Counted from the stretch's first letter, positions 1-9,083 are shown. The stretch is DNA of 64,000 nt from Malonomonas rubra DSM 5091 (GCF_900142125.1 NZ_FQZT01000001.1:124001-188000); one strand, 5' to 3'. Numbers and translations are program-made. The notes: a model not told the origin generated them from the sequence alone.

Positions 1-1050
1 AGTAAGACCATCGGTGTGCAAAACCTCGATCAACTCTAGGTCAAAAACAACTTCCGCATCGCCACGATCGTTCGCTTCAATAATTTTCGCCGCCAGCTTG
101 ATAACGCCGGGAGTATCACGGATGACAACGGCATTCAGCTCTTCATGAACGTAAATCTTGCGTACCTGCAGCATGGTGCGTAGCAGGTTGACCGCTTTTT
201 TCGCATCGATATTCGAAAGATAGAATGTGTGAATCAGTTGATCTTCAAACTGTTTCTGCTTATCCCGTGTCTTCGGGAAAAGGACGATGGTTTTACGGTT
301 GAGAATCTTTTTATCGAGCTTGTTCATCCGCAGTAAAAGCTCAAGTGCCTGGGAAAAAGTCGCTTTTTCCAGAAACAACGTCGTCTTGTTGCTGCGAACA
401 TCTTCGTCAAGAATGAAATTGATACCAGAAAGGTTGGTCAGAATTTCAAATACATCCGGCAGTTTGGTATCAGTGAAATTCAGAGTAATCGGCTGATCGG
501 AGATTACTTCAAGCTCAACGCCGTCAATCACTGTCAGCGCGGTCCGCTCAAGAACTTTTTTCAGCTGCAGTGCAGGTTGAAAATCTTCAACCTGGTCAAG
601 TGCCTGTTCAACAGCTCTTCTTGCTTGCAGATGACGGTTGGCTTTAACGAAATCGGCTGCATCGATAACCAGCTTTTGTGCTTTCTGGTACTGTCCGGCA
701 AGCTTGTAGCCTTCTGCAGCAGCGAAATTTGAACCATCCAGCTCTGCTGACAAACGATAGTGTTCACGCGCCTGCTGATAATCTGCCTGAGCGAAATATT
801 CCTCTGCCTTGTTCCAGTGAAATTTTGCAGCTTCGTAACGTGCGGTATTCAAACGCAACTTGTAAGCATGATTATCCGGGGCTTTCTCTGTTGCTTCACG
901 TAGAGATGCAACCGCCTGCTGATAGTCACCCTGTTGCAGTGCGTCTTCGCCGCGCTTGAATTCACCGCGGCCGGCTGCACATCCTGCCAGCACAACAACT
1001 GCCAGAAAAACACTAAACCGTGCTGACCATCGTCCGATCATTAATCGCAT
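1..1050 (-). CDS. gspD: Type II secretion/type IV pilus-type secretin, GspD/PilQ-like lipoprotein (partial)
   Basis: The first 350 codons are present; the C-terminal part lies beyond the left edge. The ATG at 1048-1050 gives a signal sequence ending in a lipobox (LAGC, cysteine near residue 24), so this is an outer-membrane lipoprotein. Residues 30-130 look like TPR-type helices (repeated GDYQQA-like segments). Residues 165-350 match secretin N domains (a STN-like short domain, then an N1/N2-like domain with INFILDEDV and NAVVIRD motifs). The gated pore domain is not visible. It is the last visible gene of the minus-strand gsp/pil operon, 39 nt after the PilP-like gene. A TPR-bearing lipoprotein secretin differs from the classical E. 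coli GspD layout. Assignment as a secretin is firm; T2SS versus pilus use is not decidable here. Confidence 0.85.
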   Translation of the reverse strand, partial: MRLMIGRWSARFSVFLAVVVLAGCAAGRGEFKRGEDALQQGDYQQAVASLREATEKAPDNHAYKLRLNTARYEAAKFHWNKAEEYFAQADYQQAREHYRLSAELDGSNFAAAEGYKLAGQYQKAQKLVIDAADFVKANRHLQARRAVEQALDQVEDFQPALQLKKVLERTALTVIDGVELEVISDQPITLNFTDTKLPDVFEILTNLSGINFILDEDVRSNKTTLFLEKATFSQALELLLRMNKLDKKILNRKTIVLFPKTRDKQKQFEDQLIHTFYLSNIDAKKAVNLLRTMLQVRKIYVHEELNAVVIRDTPGVIKLAAKIIEANDRGDAEVVFDLELIEVLHTDGLT

Positions 1051-1089
1051 GCTTTTACCACTCCTATATTCAGCTTACGCTTATGCTGT

Positions 1090-1755
1090 TTAATTTTGCC
1101 CCGGCAAAACTGCCGGTTGTTCTTGGGTCGGTGCCGGGGAGGTATACTCAGGCACACTCGGCCGCCCTGAAGACACATTCTGTATCGCCATACGCTGCTT
1201 TTTACTCTCTGCGACTTGCAGCGTCACTCCCTTGTCTATTTCATTACGGCCTATATGGATACTGGTCGCATCAATCTTTTGTACGAGCAGGTCATCGGCA
1301 AAACGAACGCCCTGTTTAACCAAAAACACTTCTCCTTGCCGCGAGGCCAGGAACACCGTTCTTTCCCTGTCCTTCTGCAGATAGCCGAGAACTGTCAAGG
1401 GTTGAATCGGCTTCACAGCTGGTTCCACAGGCGTGATCACAGGTTTCGGCTGTGGTTTCGGTACAGGCGTGATCACAGGTTTCGGCTGCGGTTTCGATGG
1501 CGGCAGTTTTTTTATAGGTGGCGCGGGATAGATAGTGCCGAACAGGTCACGCTTCGGTTTCCGAAAAGAGGAGGCCTCTCCACCAGAAAAATCGAGAGCG
1601 TTCCCCTCTTTCGATTTTTCTGCCGCAAACGATTTAACGCTCAACGCTTCAGTCTTTCCAACCACTCGTTTTTGCCGAGGAGTTTGCTGCCAGGCATACC
1701 ACCCTGCAAACCCGAGAAGTATCAATAACAGGAGCAATAACCGCGCTCTACTCAT
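1090..1755 (-). CDS. Inner-membrane GspC/PilP-like assembly protein
   Basis: A 221-residue protein with one N-terminal membrane helix (residues 4-20), a proline-rich linker with two copies of a PKPVITPV unit (residues 90-110), and a C-terminal small beta domain (about 120-190; LTVLGYLQKD... VFLVKQG... VTLQV) that resembles the homology region of GspC and PilP. Such proteins connect the inner-membrane platform to the secretin, which fits its place between pilO and the secretin gene. It overlaps pilO by 8 nt. The linker repeat is also visible in the DNA as a 36-bp direct repeat. GspC and PilP are hard to separate by eye, so no symbol is given. Confidence 0.7.
   Translation of the reverse strand: MSRARLLLLLLILLGFAGWYAWQQTPRQKRVVGKTEALSVKSFAAEKSKEGNALDFSGGEASSFRKPKRDLFGTIYPAPPIKKLPPSKPQPKPVITPVPKPQPKPVITPVEPAVKPIQPLTVLGYLQKDRERTVFLASRQGEVFLVKQGVRFADDLLVQKIDATSIHIGRNEIDKGVTLQVAESKKQRMAIQNVSSGRPSVPEYTSPAPTQEQPAVLPGQN
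1427..1496 (-). repeat. 36-bp direct repeat in the GspC/PilP-like gene
   Basis: ACAGGCGTGATCACAGGTTT starts at 1427 and again at 1463, with about 34 of 36 positions identical. It codes for the duplicated proline-rich linker unit and keeps the reading frame. Confidence 0.85.
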
Positions 1756-2323
1756 TACCGCCCCCCTGGAAGAAAGTCGTCAACTTGATCTGCAAAGCAA
1801 CATTTATCCCCTGCTCTTTTGTCTGGCGACCTGCCAGTCCAATATTGTCAATCAAAAGGATACGACTAGAGTTTTCAAGCAGATGGATAAATTTTTTCAC
1901 CTGTTCATAGCTGCCACCGACCGAAAAGCTGACGCCATATTTCAAAAAACCGGTTTCTTTGTCGACCTCGGGCTGATAATTCACCTGGCGGATTTCCAGG
2001 GTGCTTTTCTGCGCCAGATCGAACAATTCACCGACAAACGCGGAAAACTCCTGTTTTGGCGGGATCAGTTCGGCAAAGCGAAGTAAATCTTTTTCCATCT
2101 GTTCAACGGCAGAAAGCGGCACACCCGACTCAGCCATTTTTTCCGCCCGCACTTTAAGCTGTTGCTGAAGTTCAAGCCTGCGCTGCTGCAGATGAGCACT
2201 TTCATCATCGACAATCTGAGACTGGTAAATAAAAAGTCCCAGTGAAATCAGAATAAGAGCGAGAATAAAAAACACCCAACCGCGTGATTGTTCCCATGTC
2301 GCTTTCAACAGAGCTGTTTTCAT
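1748..2323 (-). CDS. pilO: PilO/GspM-like inner-membrane assembly protein
   Basis: A 191-residue protein with a single N-terminal membrane segment (about residues 14-32), a periplasmic coiled coil (residues 40-75, rich in Gln, Glu and Arg) and a C-terminal ferredoxin-like domain. The stretch LEIRQVNYQPE, then the YEQVKKFIHLLENSSRILLIDNI region, is typical of PilO. It pairs with PilN in the alignment complex of type IV pili and in PilO-like T2SS. It overlaps pilN by 4 nt (ATGA) and the PilP-like gene by 8 nt, which points to translational coupling. Confidence 0.8.
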   Translation of the reverse strand: MKTALLKATWEQSRGWVFFILALILISLGLFIYQSQIVDDESAHLQQRRLELQQQLKVRAEKMAESGVPLSAVEQMEKDLLRFAELIPPKQEFSAFVGELFDLAQKSTLEIRQVNYQPEVDKETGFLKYGVSFSVGGSYEQVKKFIHLLENSSRILLIDNIGLAGRQTKEQGINVALQIKLTTFFQGGGNE

Positions 2324-2874
2324 TCTTCAAACACCCCTTCAAGCTTGATGGTAAAAGTAATCGCGGGCTGCTTATTCCCAGCGTAATCGAGAACTTCCCC
2401 TTCAGATTGCTGGTTCAGGAACACCTGTTTAAAATTATCACCATGCAGATTATCAAGCAAACGCTGTAAATCTTTGAGCTTTTTAGCCGCTCCACTGATC
2501 TGCAAGCTTGCATCTTTATAGTTGGGACTGAAACTGACGATACTGACATTCTTCGGCAGCAGGATTTCGAGCCGATCGAACAGCGCTGTCCAGCGAAAAG
2601 CATCCTGCAGCAGCAACGCTTTGGCACGCCCTAACTGTTCCTGATGCGCTGCAATCTGCGCTTTATCGAAACGCTGTGGAATTTTATCCTTCAGTTGTTC
2701 CTGCAACGTATTTATCTCTGTGCGAACAGATTCATTTTCTTGCCGTTCTAGCCCAAGTAAGCGTATTTGAAAAAGAAGCAGCAAGACCAACAACAGGGAG
2801 AAAATCAGATAGCCGAGGCGAAGTGCCTGTTCGTTGACATAACGACGACTGGCCAGATTAAGGGTCAGTTTCAT
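2320..2874 (-). CDS. pilN: PilN-like inner-membrane assembly protein
   Basis: A 184-residue protein that begins with the cytoplasmic MKLTLNLASRRYVNE segment, which resembles the PilM-binding INLLP-type motif of PilN. It continues with a membrane helix (residues 20-40), a coiled coil and a periplasmic domain (LPKNVSIVSFSPNYKDASLQISG). This is the PilN/GspL C-terminal arrangement. It overlaps pilM by 4 nt (ATGA) and pilO by 4 nt. It probably forms a heterodimer with the PilO-like product and docks PilM to the inner membrane. Confidence 0.8.
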   Translation of the reverse strand: MKLTLNLASRRYVNEQALRLGYLIFSLLLVLLLLFQIRLLGLERQENESVRTEINTLQEQLKDKIPQRFDKAQIAAHQEQLGRAKALLLQDAFRWTALFDRLEILLPKNVSIVSFSPNYKDASLQISGAAKKLKDLQRLLDNLHGDNFKQVFLNQQSEGEVLDYAGNKQPAITFTIKLEGVFEE

Positions 2875-3803
2875 TTATTCACCCTCGTAATCATCCGCTC
2901 TGCAATACCAAGAGCCGCCGCCATGGAACGTGCATCGGCATCAGTAATATGCAGCTTCTGTGATCCCACCAGCTGCAACAAAGGAGATGGCAGCAAGTCG
3001 ACATTCTTCTCAAAAGCTGCCTCAACTGCCTTGCTCAACTCGTCGGTTTCCGTCCAGTCGGTGTGCAGATGGACCTTCATGCGGTTTAGAGAGCCATGAG
3101 CTTTGCGGTAACCAACCATTGAGCGATTGATCTCCTGGAAAATCCGCTCTGAATCGAGGGCAACAGTTTTTGTGCGATAAAGATCGAGTCGCCGATTTTC
3201 AAATGCCAACAGACAGAGTTGATCCGAATCAACAGCAACAAGGAAAAAGTCATTCCCAAGCTCGATCCGGCCGTGATAGGCGTTGTACATGTTCAACGCA
3301 TGAAAATCGATCAAACCGGGAGCAAAACCTGCCACAACCAGAAGTTCTTCATATTGGTGCAAAACATCTGTCGCCACAACCGAAGCGAGGACCTGCTGAC
3401 TTCCCGATTCATGTTTTCCAAGCAGCTGATAGTCGATACTGTATTTAGTCAATTGCGGTGGCAACATATCTTTCAGCTGCCAGCGGACAATTTCCAAACC
3501 TTCATTGTAACCCTTGAACGGGGTCTCGATTTCGAGCAGATACAGATGCCCGGATGCATCCGGAAGAGCAACGGCAATCCGCTTTTCCCGTTTGGCCAAA
3601 GGCATCAGAACTTCACGTACTGCTTCAACAAATTTATCCGGCTGCCGTACATTCGGTTCCATAACTGACGGATGCAGTAAATCATCGCCGAAACGTAGTG
3701 TTTTGCCGCCGCTCAGTGCGACACGGGAGCCACGCCGCTGAACAGCGATCGCCCGCAACCCTTCGCGGCTTATTTCTAGTCCTAAATAATTACGTCGAAA
3801 CAC
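2871..3803 (-). CDS. pilM: PilM-like actin-fold assembly protein
   Basis: A 310-residue cytoplasmic protein. It has the actin-like start (YLGLEISREGLRAIAVQRRG), a WQLKDMLP element and a VAVDSDQLCLLAF second phosphate-type segment, as in PilM and the cytoplasmic half of GspL. It should bind the N-terminus of PilN and recruit the GspE ATPase. The start is GTG (3801-3803), preceded by GGAG that overlaps the end of gspE. The gap to gspE is 5 nt. Separate PilM and PilN genes, rather than a fused GspL, are pilus-like, although the flanking ATPase and platform genes are of general T2SS/T4P type. Confidence 0.8.
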   Translation of the reverse strand: MFRRNYLGLEISREGLRAIAVQRRGSRVALSGGKTLRFGDDLLHPSVMEPNVRQPDKFVEAVREVLMPLAKREKRIAVALPDASGHLYLLEIETPFKGYNEGLEIVRWQLKDMLPPQLTKYSIDYQLLGKHESGSQQVLASVVATDVLHQYEELLVVAGFAPGLIDFHALNMYNAYHGRIELGNDFFLVAVDSDQLCLLAFENRRLDLYRTKTVALDSERIFQEINRSMVGYRKAHGSLNRMKVHLHTDWTETDELSKAVEAAFEKNVDLLPSPLLQLVGSQKLHITDADARSMAAALGIAERMITRVNK

Positions 3804-3808
3804 GTCGC

Positions 3809-5527
3809 TTAGTTCTCCGCAAAGGTCACGCGATCAATCTCACGGAAAGTGGTTTCCCCCAGCAACACCTTCTCCAGTGCTGATTCACGCAGAAACAGGG
3901 TACCGTTTTCACGCGCTAATTTTTTCAGCTCGGAAATGGGGCTTTTATCCGCGATCCGCTCACGAATTTCATCTGTCATTTCAAGCAACTCGACAATTGC
4001 GCTACGACCGGCATAACCGAGACCGTTGCACTCTTTGCAACCATTTGCATCGTGGAAATTGGCATCCGCGCATTGTTCTTCTGTCAGTCCATACTGGCTG
4101 AGCAGCTCTGGTGGATGAGTCACCGGCTCTTTACAATGCGGGCACAACTTGCGAACAAGGCGTTGGGCCAGCACACAGTTGAGACAGGAGACGAAATTGT
4201 ACGGGTCGATCCCCATGTGCAGAAAGCGCCCGAGCACGTCGAAAACGTTGTTGGCGTGCACTGTGGTAAAAACAAGGTGACCGGTCAACGCCGACTGCAC
4301 AGCAATCTGGGCTGTTTCCGGGTCACGAATCTCGCCAACCATGATTTTATCCGGGTCATGCCGCAGAATCGAGCGCAACCCCTTGGCGAACGTCAGGCCC
4401 TTTTTCTCGTTGACCGGGATCTGCACCACACCTTTGACCTGGTACTCAACCGGGTCTTCGATGGTAACAACCTTCTCTTCTTCTGAATTGATCTCTGAAA
4501 GAGCTGCGTAAAGTGTTGTCGTTTTACCGCTACCGGTCGGCCCGGTCACCAGCACCATACCGTAGGGTTCACGAATTCGGCTACGCATCCGGGTTCGTTC
4601 ACGCTCGGCAAAACCCAGAACTTCGAGCGTCAATCCCTTCATGTCAGCAGCGATCGATTCCTTGTCGAGAATCCGGATAACCGCATCTTCACCGAAAATT
4701 GTCGGCATGATCGAAACCCGGAAATCGATCGATTTTGTCCCCATGCGCACCTTGAAACGACCATCCTGCGGAATCCGACGCTCAGAGATGTCGAGCTCGC
4801 TCATAACCTTGATACGGGAAATAATCGGGCTCTGGAAACGGGCATCAATAGTTTCGGTTGCCTGATAGAGGACCCCGTCTACTCGGTATTTTATAACGAC
4901 ACCTTCACCAGTCGCTTCAATATGGATATCGCTGGCGCGTTTGTTGAGGGCATCGAACAAGGTGGAGTCGATCAGCCGAATAATCGGGCTGGTATCAGCT
5001 GTCAGCTTTTCGATGGAAAGGACTTCGTCGCCTTTATCGGTCTCCTTGATCAGCTGCAGCTTGAAATCTTCTGAAGCCTCGCGCAGAACCCGCTGTGATC
5101 CGGCTCCCCGCTCAATCAAGCGTTCGATCTGCCCTTTGGCTGCAATCTTCAGTTCTAACTTGAGGCCGAGCTGCAGCTCCAGGTTGTCGAGCGCAATCAC
5201 ATCGGTCGGGTTAGCGATAGCAACTGTCAGCCTATCATCCGTTTTATCTAGCGGCACGAGATTGTATTTCATCGGCACGCCGGATGGCAGCAGCGCCAAC
5301 AGTTCCTGATCAAGCACTTGGTCGCTCAGATCGACATACTCGTACTGAAACTGGATTGCCAGGGCTTGCGCCAGTTGCTCTTCAGTAAAAAGCTTCTCGA
5401 TAACACCGGTGTCACCGAAATTCTTTCCGGTTACCTGCAATTTTTCCAGGACGATATCGATCTCGGCAGCAGTAATCGCTCCCATATCGACGAGAATTCG
5501 TCCGAGCATTTTACGTTGGTATTTCAT
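3809..5527 (-). CDS. gspE: GspE/PilB-family assembly ATPase
   Basis: A 572-residue hexameric secretion ATPase. The N-terminal MshEN-type domain (residues 1-150, LGRILVDMGAIT... LPSGVPMKYNLVPL) is followed by the N2 domain with RASDIHIE. The core has Walker [16 protein letters not shown] (near 335), an Asp box, Walker B VGEIRDPETAQIA and a His box (TTVHANN). A tetracysteine zinc motif (CPHCKE... CKECNG) lies near 460-500. It powers pseudopilus or pilin assembly at the inner membrane. It sits between gspF (14-nt gap) and pilM. MshEN domains in homologues can bind c-di-GMP; whether this copy does is not shown by the sequence. Confidence 0.92.
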   Translation of the reverse strand: MKYQRKMLGRILVDMGAITAAEIDIVLEKLQVTGKNFGDTGVIEKLFTEEQLAQALAIQFQYEYVDLSDQVLDQELLALLPSGVPMKYNLVPLDKTDDRLTVAIANPTDVIALDNLELQLGLKLELKIAAKGQIERLIERGAGSQRVLREASEDFKLQLIKETDKGDEVLSIEKLTADTSPIIRLIDSTLFDALNKRASDIHIEATGEGVVIKYRVDGVLYQATETIDARFQSPIISRIKVMSELDISERRIPQDGRFKVRMGTKSIDFRVSIMPTIFGEDAVIRILDKESIAADMKGLTLEVLGFAERERTRMRSRIREPYGMVLVTGPTGSGKTTTLYAALSEINSEEEKVVTIEDPVEYQVKGVVQIPVNEKKGLTFAKGLRSILRHDPDKIMVGEIRDPETAQIAVQSALTGHLVFTTVHANNVFDVLGRFLHMGIDPYNFVSCLNCVLAQRLVRKLCPHCKEPVTHPPELLSQYGLTEEQCADANFHDANGCKECNGLGYAGRSAIVELLEMTDEIRERIADKSPISELKKLARENGTLFLRESALEKVLLGETTFREIDRVTFAEN

Positions 5528-5541
5528 CTCATTATCCGCTA

Positions 5542-6750
5542 TCAGCCGACAGTTGAGGCGAGCTGAAAAATTGGCACATACATGGCTACGATGATAAAAG
5601 CGATCAGCAGACCCATCGTCATCATCAAAACCGGTTCGATCATTGTCGTCAACCGGGTCAACCGGGTCTCGACCTCTGCCTCATAATATTCGGCGACATC
5701 GCCAAGCATTTCGGTCAAAGAACCGGATGTTTCACCGACCCCGACCATACGTAACGCCAGATTTGGGAAGAAGCCGGTTCGCTCAAGCGATTCAGACAAT
5801 GAAGAGCCCTCTTCGACTCTACGGATCGCCTGCAGCATTTCTTTTTCCAGGCTCATATTGTTCAAGGTTCCACGCGACATCTGCATGGCAGCCACCAGCG
5901 GTGTACCACTTGCAAGCGTAGTGCCCAAAGTCCGAGTAAAACCGGACAGGGCATATTCGATTTTCAGAGGGCCAAAAAATGGAATCTTCAGCATCAACCT
6001 GTCAATCTTCATCCGTCCGCGTGAAGAACTCAGAACAATCCTCAAGCCGCTCACCGCTGCAGCCAGGGCAATAATCAGCAGATACCAGTAACCTTTTATC
6101 AGCTTTGAAAAACCGATCAGCAACTGGGTCATAATCGGCAGCTCGACTTTGGCATCGGCGTAGATCTGAGTAAAAGTTGGAACGACAAAAACCATCAGGA
6201 AGATGACAACGGCAATTGCTGCAGACGTCAAGAGAAGTGGGTAGAAAGAAGCGCTTTTGACTTTGGCGCGGATCGCTTCGACACGCTTCTGATAGTCCAT
6301 GAAACGAGCCAGCGTCTCCGGCAGGTCTCCGGTCTTTTCGCCCGCTTTTACCGCAGCGACGTAAAGAGGCGGGAAAAAGCGTGGAAATTTACCAAAAGCA
6401 TCCGACAGCACGCTTCCGCTCTTGATATCATCACGGATGTCGTTGAGGGCCTCACGAAATCCCCCTGCCTCCATCTGCTCGATCAGGGTATCGAGAATCT
6501 GAACCACGGGAAGACCGGAACGCAATAGAACCAGCAACTCTTGATTAAAAGAGAGAAAACGTCGACCAGTCAGGCGACCGCTTTGTTTTTCAGAAGAAGT
6601 GAAAAGCTGGAAGGCTTTCCGTTTGATGTGAAAAACGTAAAAACCCTGCTCTTGAAGATTCTCTTTTAGCTGCTCTTTCGAGGTGGAATCAAATTCTTTT
6701 TCTACCACCCGCCCATCGGCAGTTCCGATTTTACATATATAGCTCGGCAT
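5542..6750 (-). CDS. gspF: GspF/PilC-family inner-membrane platform protein
   Basis: A 402-residue polytopic protein with two repeated GspF domains (residues 65-190 and 265-395). Each carries the family signature (FPPLYVAAVKAGEKTGDLPETL; FPNLALRMVGVGETSGSLTEML). Membrane segments lie near 165-190, 215-235 and 370-395. It forms the platform turned by the GspE ATPase. It is the first gene of the operon and follows the pta terminator. The Shine-Dalgarno sequence upstream is weak. No pseudopilin gene is present in the visible part of the operon; one may follow gspD to the left of the window. Confidence 0.9.
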   Translation of the reverse strand: MPSYICKIGTADGRVVEKEFDSTSKEQLKENLQEQGFYVFHIKRKAFQLFTSSEKQSGRLTGRRFLSFNQELLVLLRSGLPVVQILDTLIEQMEAGGFREALNDIRDDIKSGSVLSDAFGKFPRFFPPLYVAAVKAGEKTGDLPETLARFMDYQKRVEAIRAKVKSASFYPLLLTSAAIAVVIFLMVFVVPTFTQIYADAKVELPIMTQLLIGFSKLIKGYWYLLIIALAAAVSGLRIVLSSSRGRMKIDRLMLKIPFFGPLKIEYALSGFTRTLGTTLASGTPLVAAMQMSRGTLNNMSLEKEMLQAIRRVEEGSSLSESLERTGFFPNLALRMVGVGETSGSLTEMLGDVAEYYEAEVETRLTRLTTMIEPVLMMTMGLLIAFIIVAMYVPIFQLASTVG

Positions 6751-6841
6751 GGCTCAGGATACTAACATAACGCGAAAAAAAAGATTATGTTTTTAACGTA
6801 AAAAAGGCACTGATTTCCTACAATTAACCTCACAAAACGAA

Positions 6842-6876
6842 AACGGGGAGCGGCTCTTTATGGGCCACTCCCCGTT
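6842..6876 (-). terminator. Intrinsic terminator of pta
   Basis: The arms AACGGGGAG (6842-6850) and CTCCCCGTT (6868-6876) are perfectly complementary and extend with a mismatch into GGC/GCC. On the minus strand the stem is followed by a T-rich run (TTCGTTTTGTG). It lies between the pta stop and the gspF start and should separate the two units. Confidence 0.7.
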
Positions 6877-6910
6877 CTTTAGCAATTAACTTTGAAAAAG
6901 CGTTGTTAAA

Positions 6911-7912
6911 TCAGCCCTGTGCCTGCACTGCAGTAATCGCAGACACGCTAACGATGTCGTCAACAGAGCATCCGCGGGAAAGATCGTTAACCGGTTTTGC
7001 CAGGCCCTGGACGATCGGACCAACAGCTTCCGCACCAGCCAGACGCTCAACCAGCTTGTAACCGATATTACCGGCATCAAGGTCGGGGAAGACGATGGTA
7101 TTGGCTTTTCCGGCAACAGTGGATCCGGGAGCTTTTTTCTCGCCAACTTTCGGCAGCAACGCTGCGTCGGCCTGCAGCTCACCGTCAATGGCCAGATCGG
7201 GAGCCAGCCCCTTGGCGATTTCCAGAGCCTTCAGCACCTTGTCACAATCTTCGTGCTGCGCACTGCCCTTGGTAGAAAAGCTGAGCATGGCAACCTTGGC
7301 CTCAACACCTAGAAAGCTTTTGCAGCTGGCTGCGGTACTGACGGCAATCTCGGCCAATGCCTGTGCATCTGGGTTAGGGTTAACTGCGCAGTCAGCAAAA
7401 CAGAGGACGCCGTTCTCACCGAATTCAGGTGTTTTGGTCACCATCAGGAAAACCGAAGAAACAGTTTTCATTCCGGGTGCCGTTCCGATCACCTGGAAAG
7501 CGGCACGCAAGACGTCACCCGTAGTATTGTAAGCACCGGCAACGGCACCACCGGCATCCCCCTTGTGCACCATCATGGCGCCAAAGTAGAGGTTGTCATC
7601 ACCAGTCAACAGTTCGATCGCCTGCTCTTTGCTCAACCCCTTCTTTTTGCGCAGCTCGACCAGTTCATCAGCATAGCCATCAAGCAGATCGGAGTTTTTC
7701 GGGTCGATCAGGGTCACGTCAGCAAGCGAAACGCCCATTTCACCAGCCTTGGCATTAAGGGCGTCAGCATCACCGAGAAGAACGACTTTCGCCAGGCCGT
7801 CAGCAACAATTTTCGCAGATGCCTCGACCATGCGGTCATCGTAGCCTTCTGGCAAAACTACGGTCTGCAGATTTTCACGAGCCTTCGCTTTGATTTGATC
7901 GACAAGATGCAT
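6911..7912 (-). CDS. pta: Phosphate acetyltransferase (short form)
   Basis: A 333-residue enzyme that interconverts acetyl-CoA and acetyl phosphate. The whole length matches the catalytic PTA_PTB domain, from VVLPEGYDDRMVEAS to the C-terminal PGSTVAGKANTIVFPDLDAGNIGYKLVERLAGA signature. The N-terminal DRTGG/BioD-like extension of E. coli Pta is absent, as in most anaerobes. No ackA adjoins it in the window. In Desulfuromonas-type organisms it links acetate activation to acetyl-CoA. The ATG follows a good ribosome site (GAAGGAGAAATGTT), with its own promoter at 8012-8041 and its own terminator. Confidence 0.95.
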   Translation of the reverse strand: MHLVDQIKAKARENLQTVVLPEGYDDRMVEASAKIVADGLAKVVLLGDADALNAKAGEMGVSLADVTLIDPKNSDLLDGYADELVELRKKKGLSKEQAIELLTGDDNLYFGAMMVHKGDAGGAVAGAYNTTGDVLRAAFQVIGTAPGMKTVSSVFLMVTKTPEFGENGVLCFADCAVNPNPDAQALAEIAVSTAASCKSFLGVEAKVAMLSFSTKGSAQHEDCDKVLKALEIAKGLAPDLAIDGELQADAALLPKVGEKKAPGSTVAGKANTIVFPDLDAGNIGYKLVERLAGAEAVGPIVQGLAKPVNDLSRGCSVDDIVSVSAITAVQAQG

Positions 7913-8011
7913 AACATTTCTCCTTCGCTTTATGTTTGATTTCCGACAGATAAAACAGCATTACAATATCAAAACAACGGTATTCTGGTACCCCGCTGAA
8001 GAATAGACTCG

Positions 8012-8041
8012 TTTATACCCAATGGCTTGAGCGAGGGTCAA
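8012..8041 (-). promoter_or_regulatory. Sigma-70-type promoter of pta
   Basis: On the minus strand, TTGACC (8036-8041) and TATAAA (8012-8017) are separated by 18 nt and each match consensus in 5 of 6 positions. This puts the start of transcription about 95 nt upstream of the pta ATG. Confidence 0.55.
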
Positions 8042-8072
8042 TCGCTTTTTCATTTTTCGTTACATGATGCCA

Positions 8073-8102
8073 CTGGCAAGGAGTCGTAACAGCCGCTATA
8101 AT
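8073..8102 (+). promoter_or_regulatory. Possible promoter of the TonB-like gene
   Basis: CTGGCA (8073-8078), 18 nt, then TATAAT (8097-8102). If it is real, transcription begins at or just before the ATG at 8112, giving a leaderless or near-leaderless message. The AAGGAG at 8078-8083 would then not serve as a ribosome site. Confidence 0.3.
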
Positions 8103-8111
8103 CGCCAGCCT

Positions 8112-9083
8112 ATGCACGCAGACAACACCTTCACATCGCACAGAAGAAAAGACCGCCCAGCACTGCTGGTGATCTGCCTGCTGTTTTCGATTCTCCTTCA
8201 CCTGGCAGTGGTGCTTTTGCTACCTTACGACAAGCTCACCTCGGAAGAACTCCTCACTGAAAAGCAACAGCCGACAATTGTTCGCTTAGTTGACAAGCCT
8301 AAAATTGAACAACCCAAAAGCTTTGAATACGAGCTGGATCAAAAACCTCTCAAACCAACACCGGAAACACCAGAGCAGAGCAGCAGACTGGCGGAGCAGA
8401 ACCAGCGTGTTGAGAAGGAAACTGCACCGGAAGGTGACGACACCCGAGATCAAAAGGCACGTATACCATCAGCAAGCACACAACCAACAGGCAGACAACA
8501 ACAGCCTGTTCAGAAACAGGTGACCTCAGAATCTGCCCAAAAGAGCATTACTGAAAAGGCAGTAAAACCGAGTACAACGAGTGAGAAAACGGATAAACAA
8601 CAGCAGGTGGAGACAGAAGAGAGACTGCCGACACTCGATCAACTGACGTCACTGCCTGCAAATACTGTCGGCAGAATTGTCCAGCGCGAGATTGCGGCAC
8701 GAGAAAGAATCAAAGAACGGGCAGATATCGAGACCGGTGATACAGTCTGGCTCAATCTGACCCAGGGCAGACTGATCTCATTTTTCAGGAGATTCCGGGA
8801 TCAGATAGAAGGGGTCTGGAACTATCCGCGTGAAGCGCTCGAAAAAGAGCAGCAGGGAACCCTGCAGCTGAAAATTACTGTTGATAGAGATGGAAAGCTG
8901 ATTGATGTCGACCTGCTCCAGACAAGTGGTTCAGAAATACTCGACTTCGAAGCGATCCAGGCAGTATACCGAGCAGCCCCGTTCGGGCCGCTCGGCAGAA
9001 ACTATCCTTATCCGGACCTGAAAATCATGGCCCATTTCAGTTACCGCATCAGCGGTAAGTACATCTACGGCAGAAACCGTTAA
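8112..9083 (+). CDS. TonB-family energy transducer-like protein
   Basis: A protein of 323 residues when started at the ATG at 8112. It has an N-terminal cytoplasmic tail with basic residues, one membrane helix (about residues 18-38), a long Gln/Lys/Glu/Thr-rich periplasmic linker (45-195) and a C-terminal TonB domain (about 225-315, with GVWNYPREAL, VDRDGKLIDVDLLQTSGSEILD and the aromatic PFGP turn). TonB-type proteins pass proton-motive energy to outer-membrane receptors. No ExbB/ExbD or receptor adjoins it. An in-frame ATG at 8064 would add 16 residues but has no ribosome site and would put the candidate -10 box inside the gene. It converges on gcvPB with no gap. Confidence 0.75.
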   Translation: MHADNTFTSHRRKDRPALLVICLLFSILLHLAVVLLLPYDKLTSEELLTEKQQPTIVRLVDKPKIEQPKSFEYELDQKPLKPTPETPEQSSRLAEQNQRVEKETAPEGDDTRDQKARIPSASTQPTGRQQQPVQKQVTSESAQKSITEKAVKPSTTSEKTDKQQQVETEERLPTLDQLTSLPANTVGRIVQREIAARERIKERADIETGDTVWLNLTQGRLISFFRRFRDQIEGVWNYPREALEKEQQGTLQLKITVDRDGKLIDVDLLQTSGSEILDFEAIQAVYRAAPFGPLGRNYPYPDLKIMAHFSYRISGKYIYGRNR

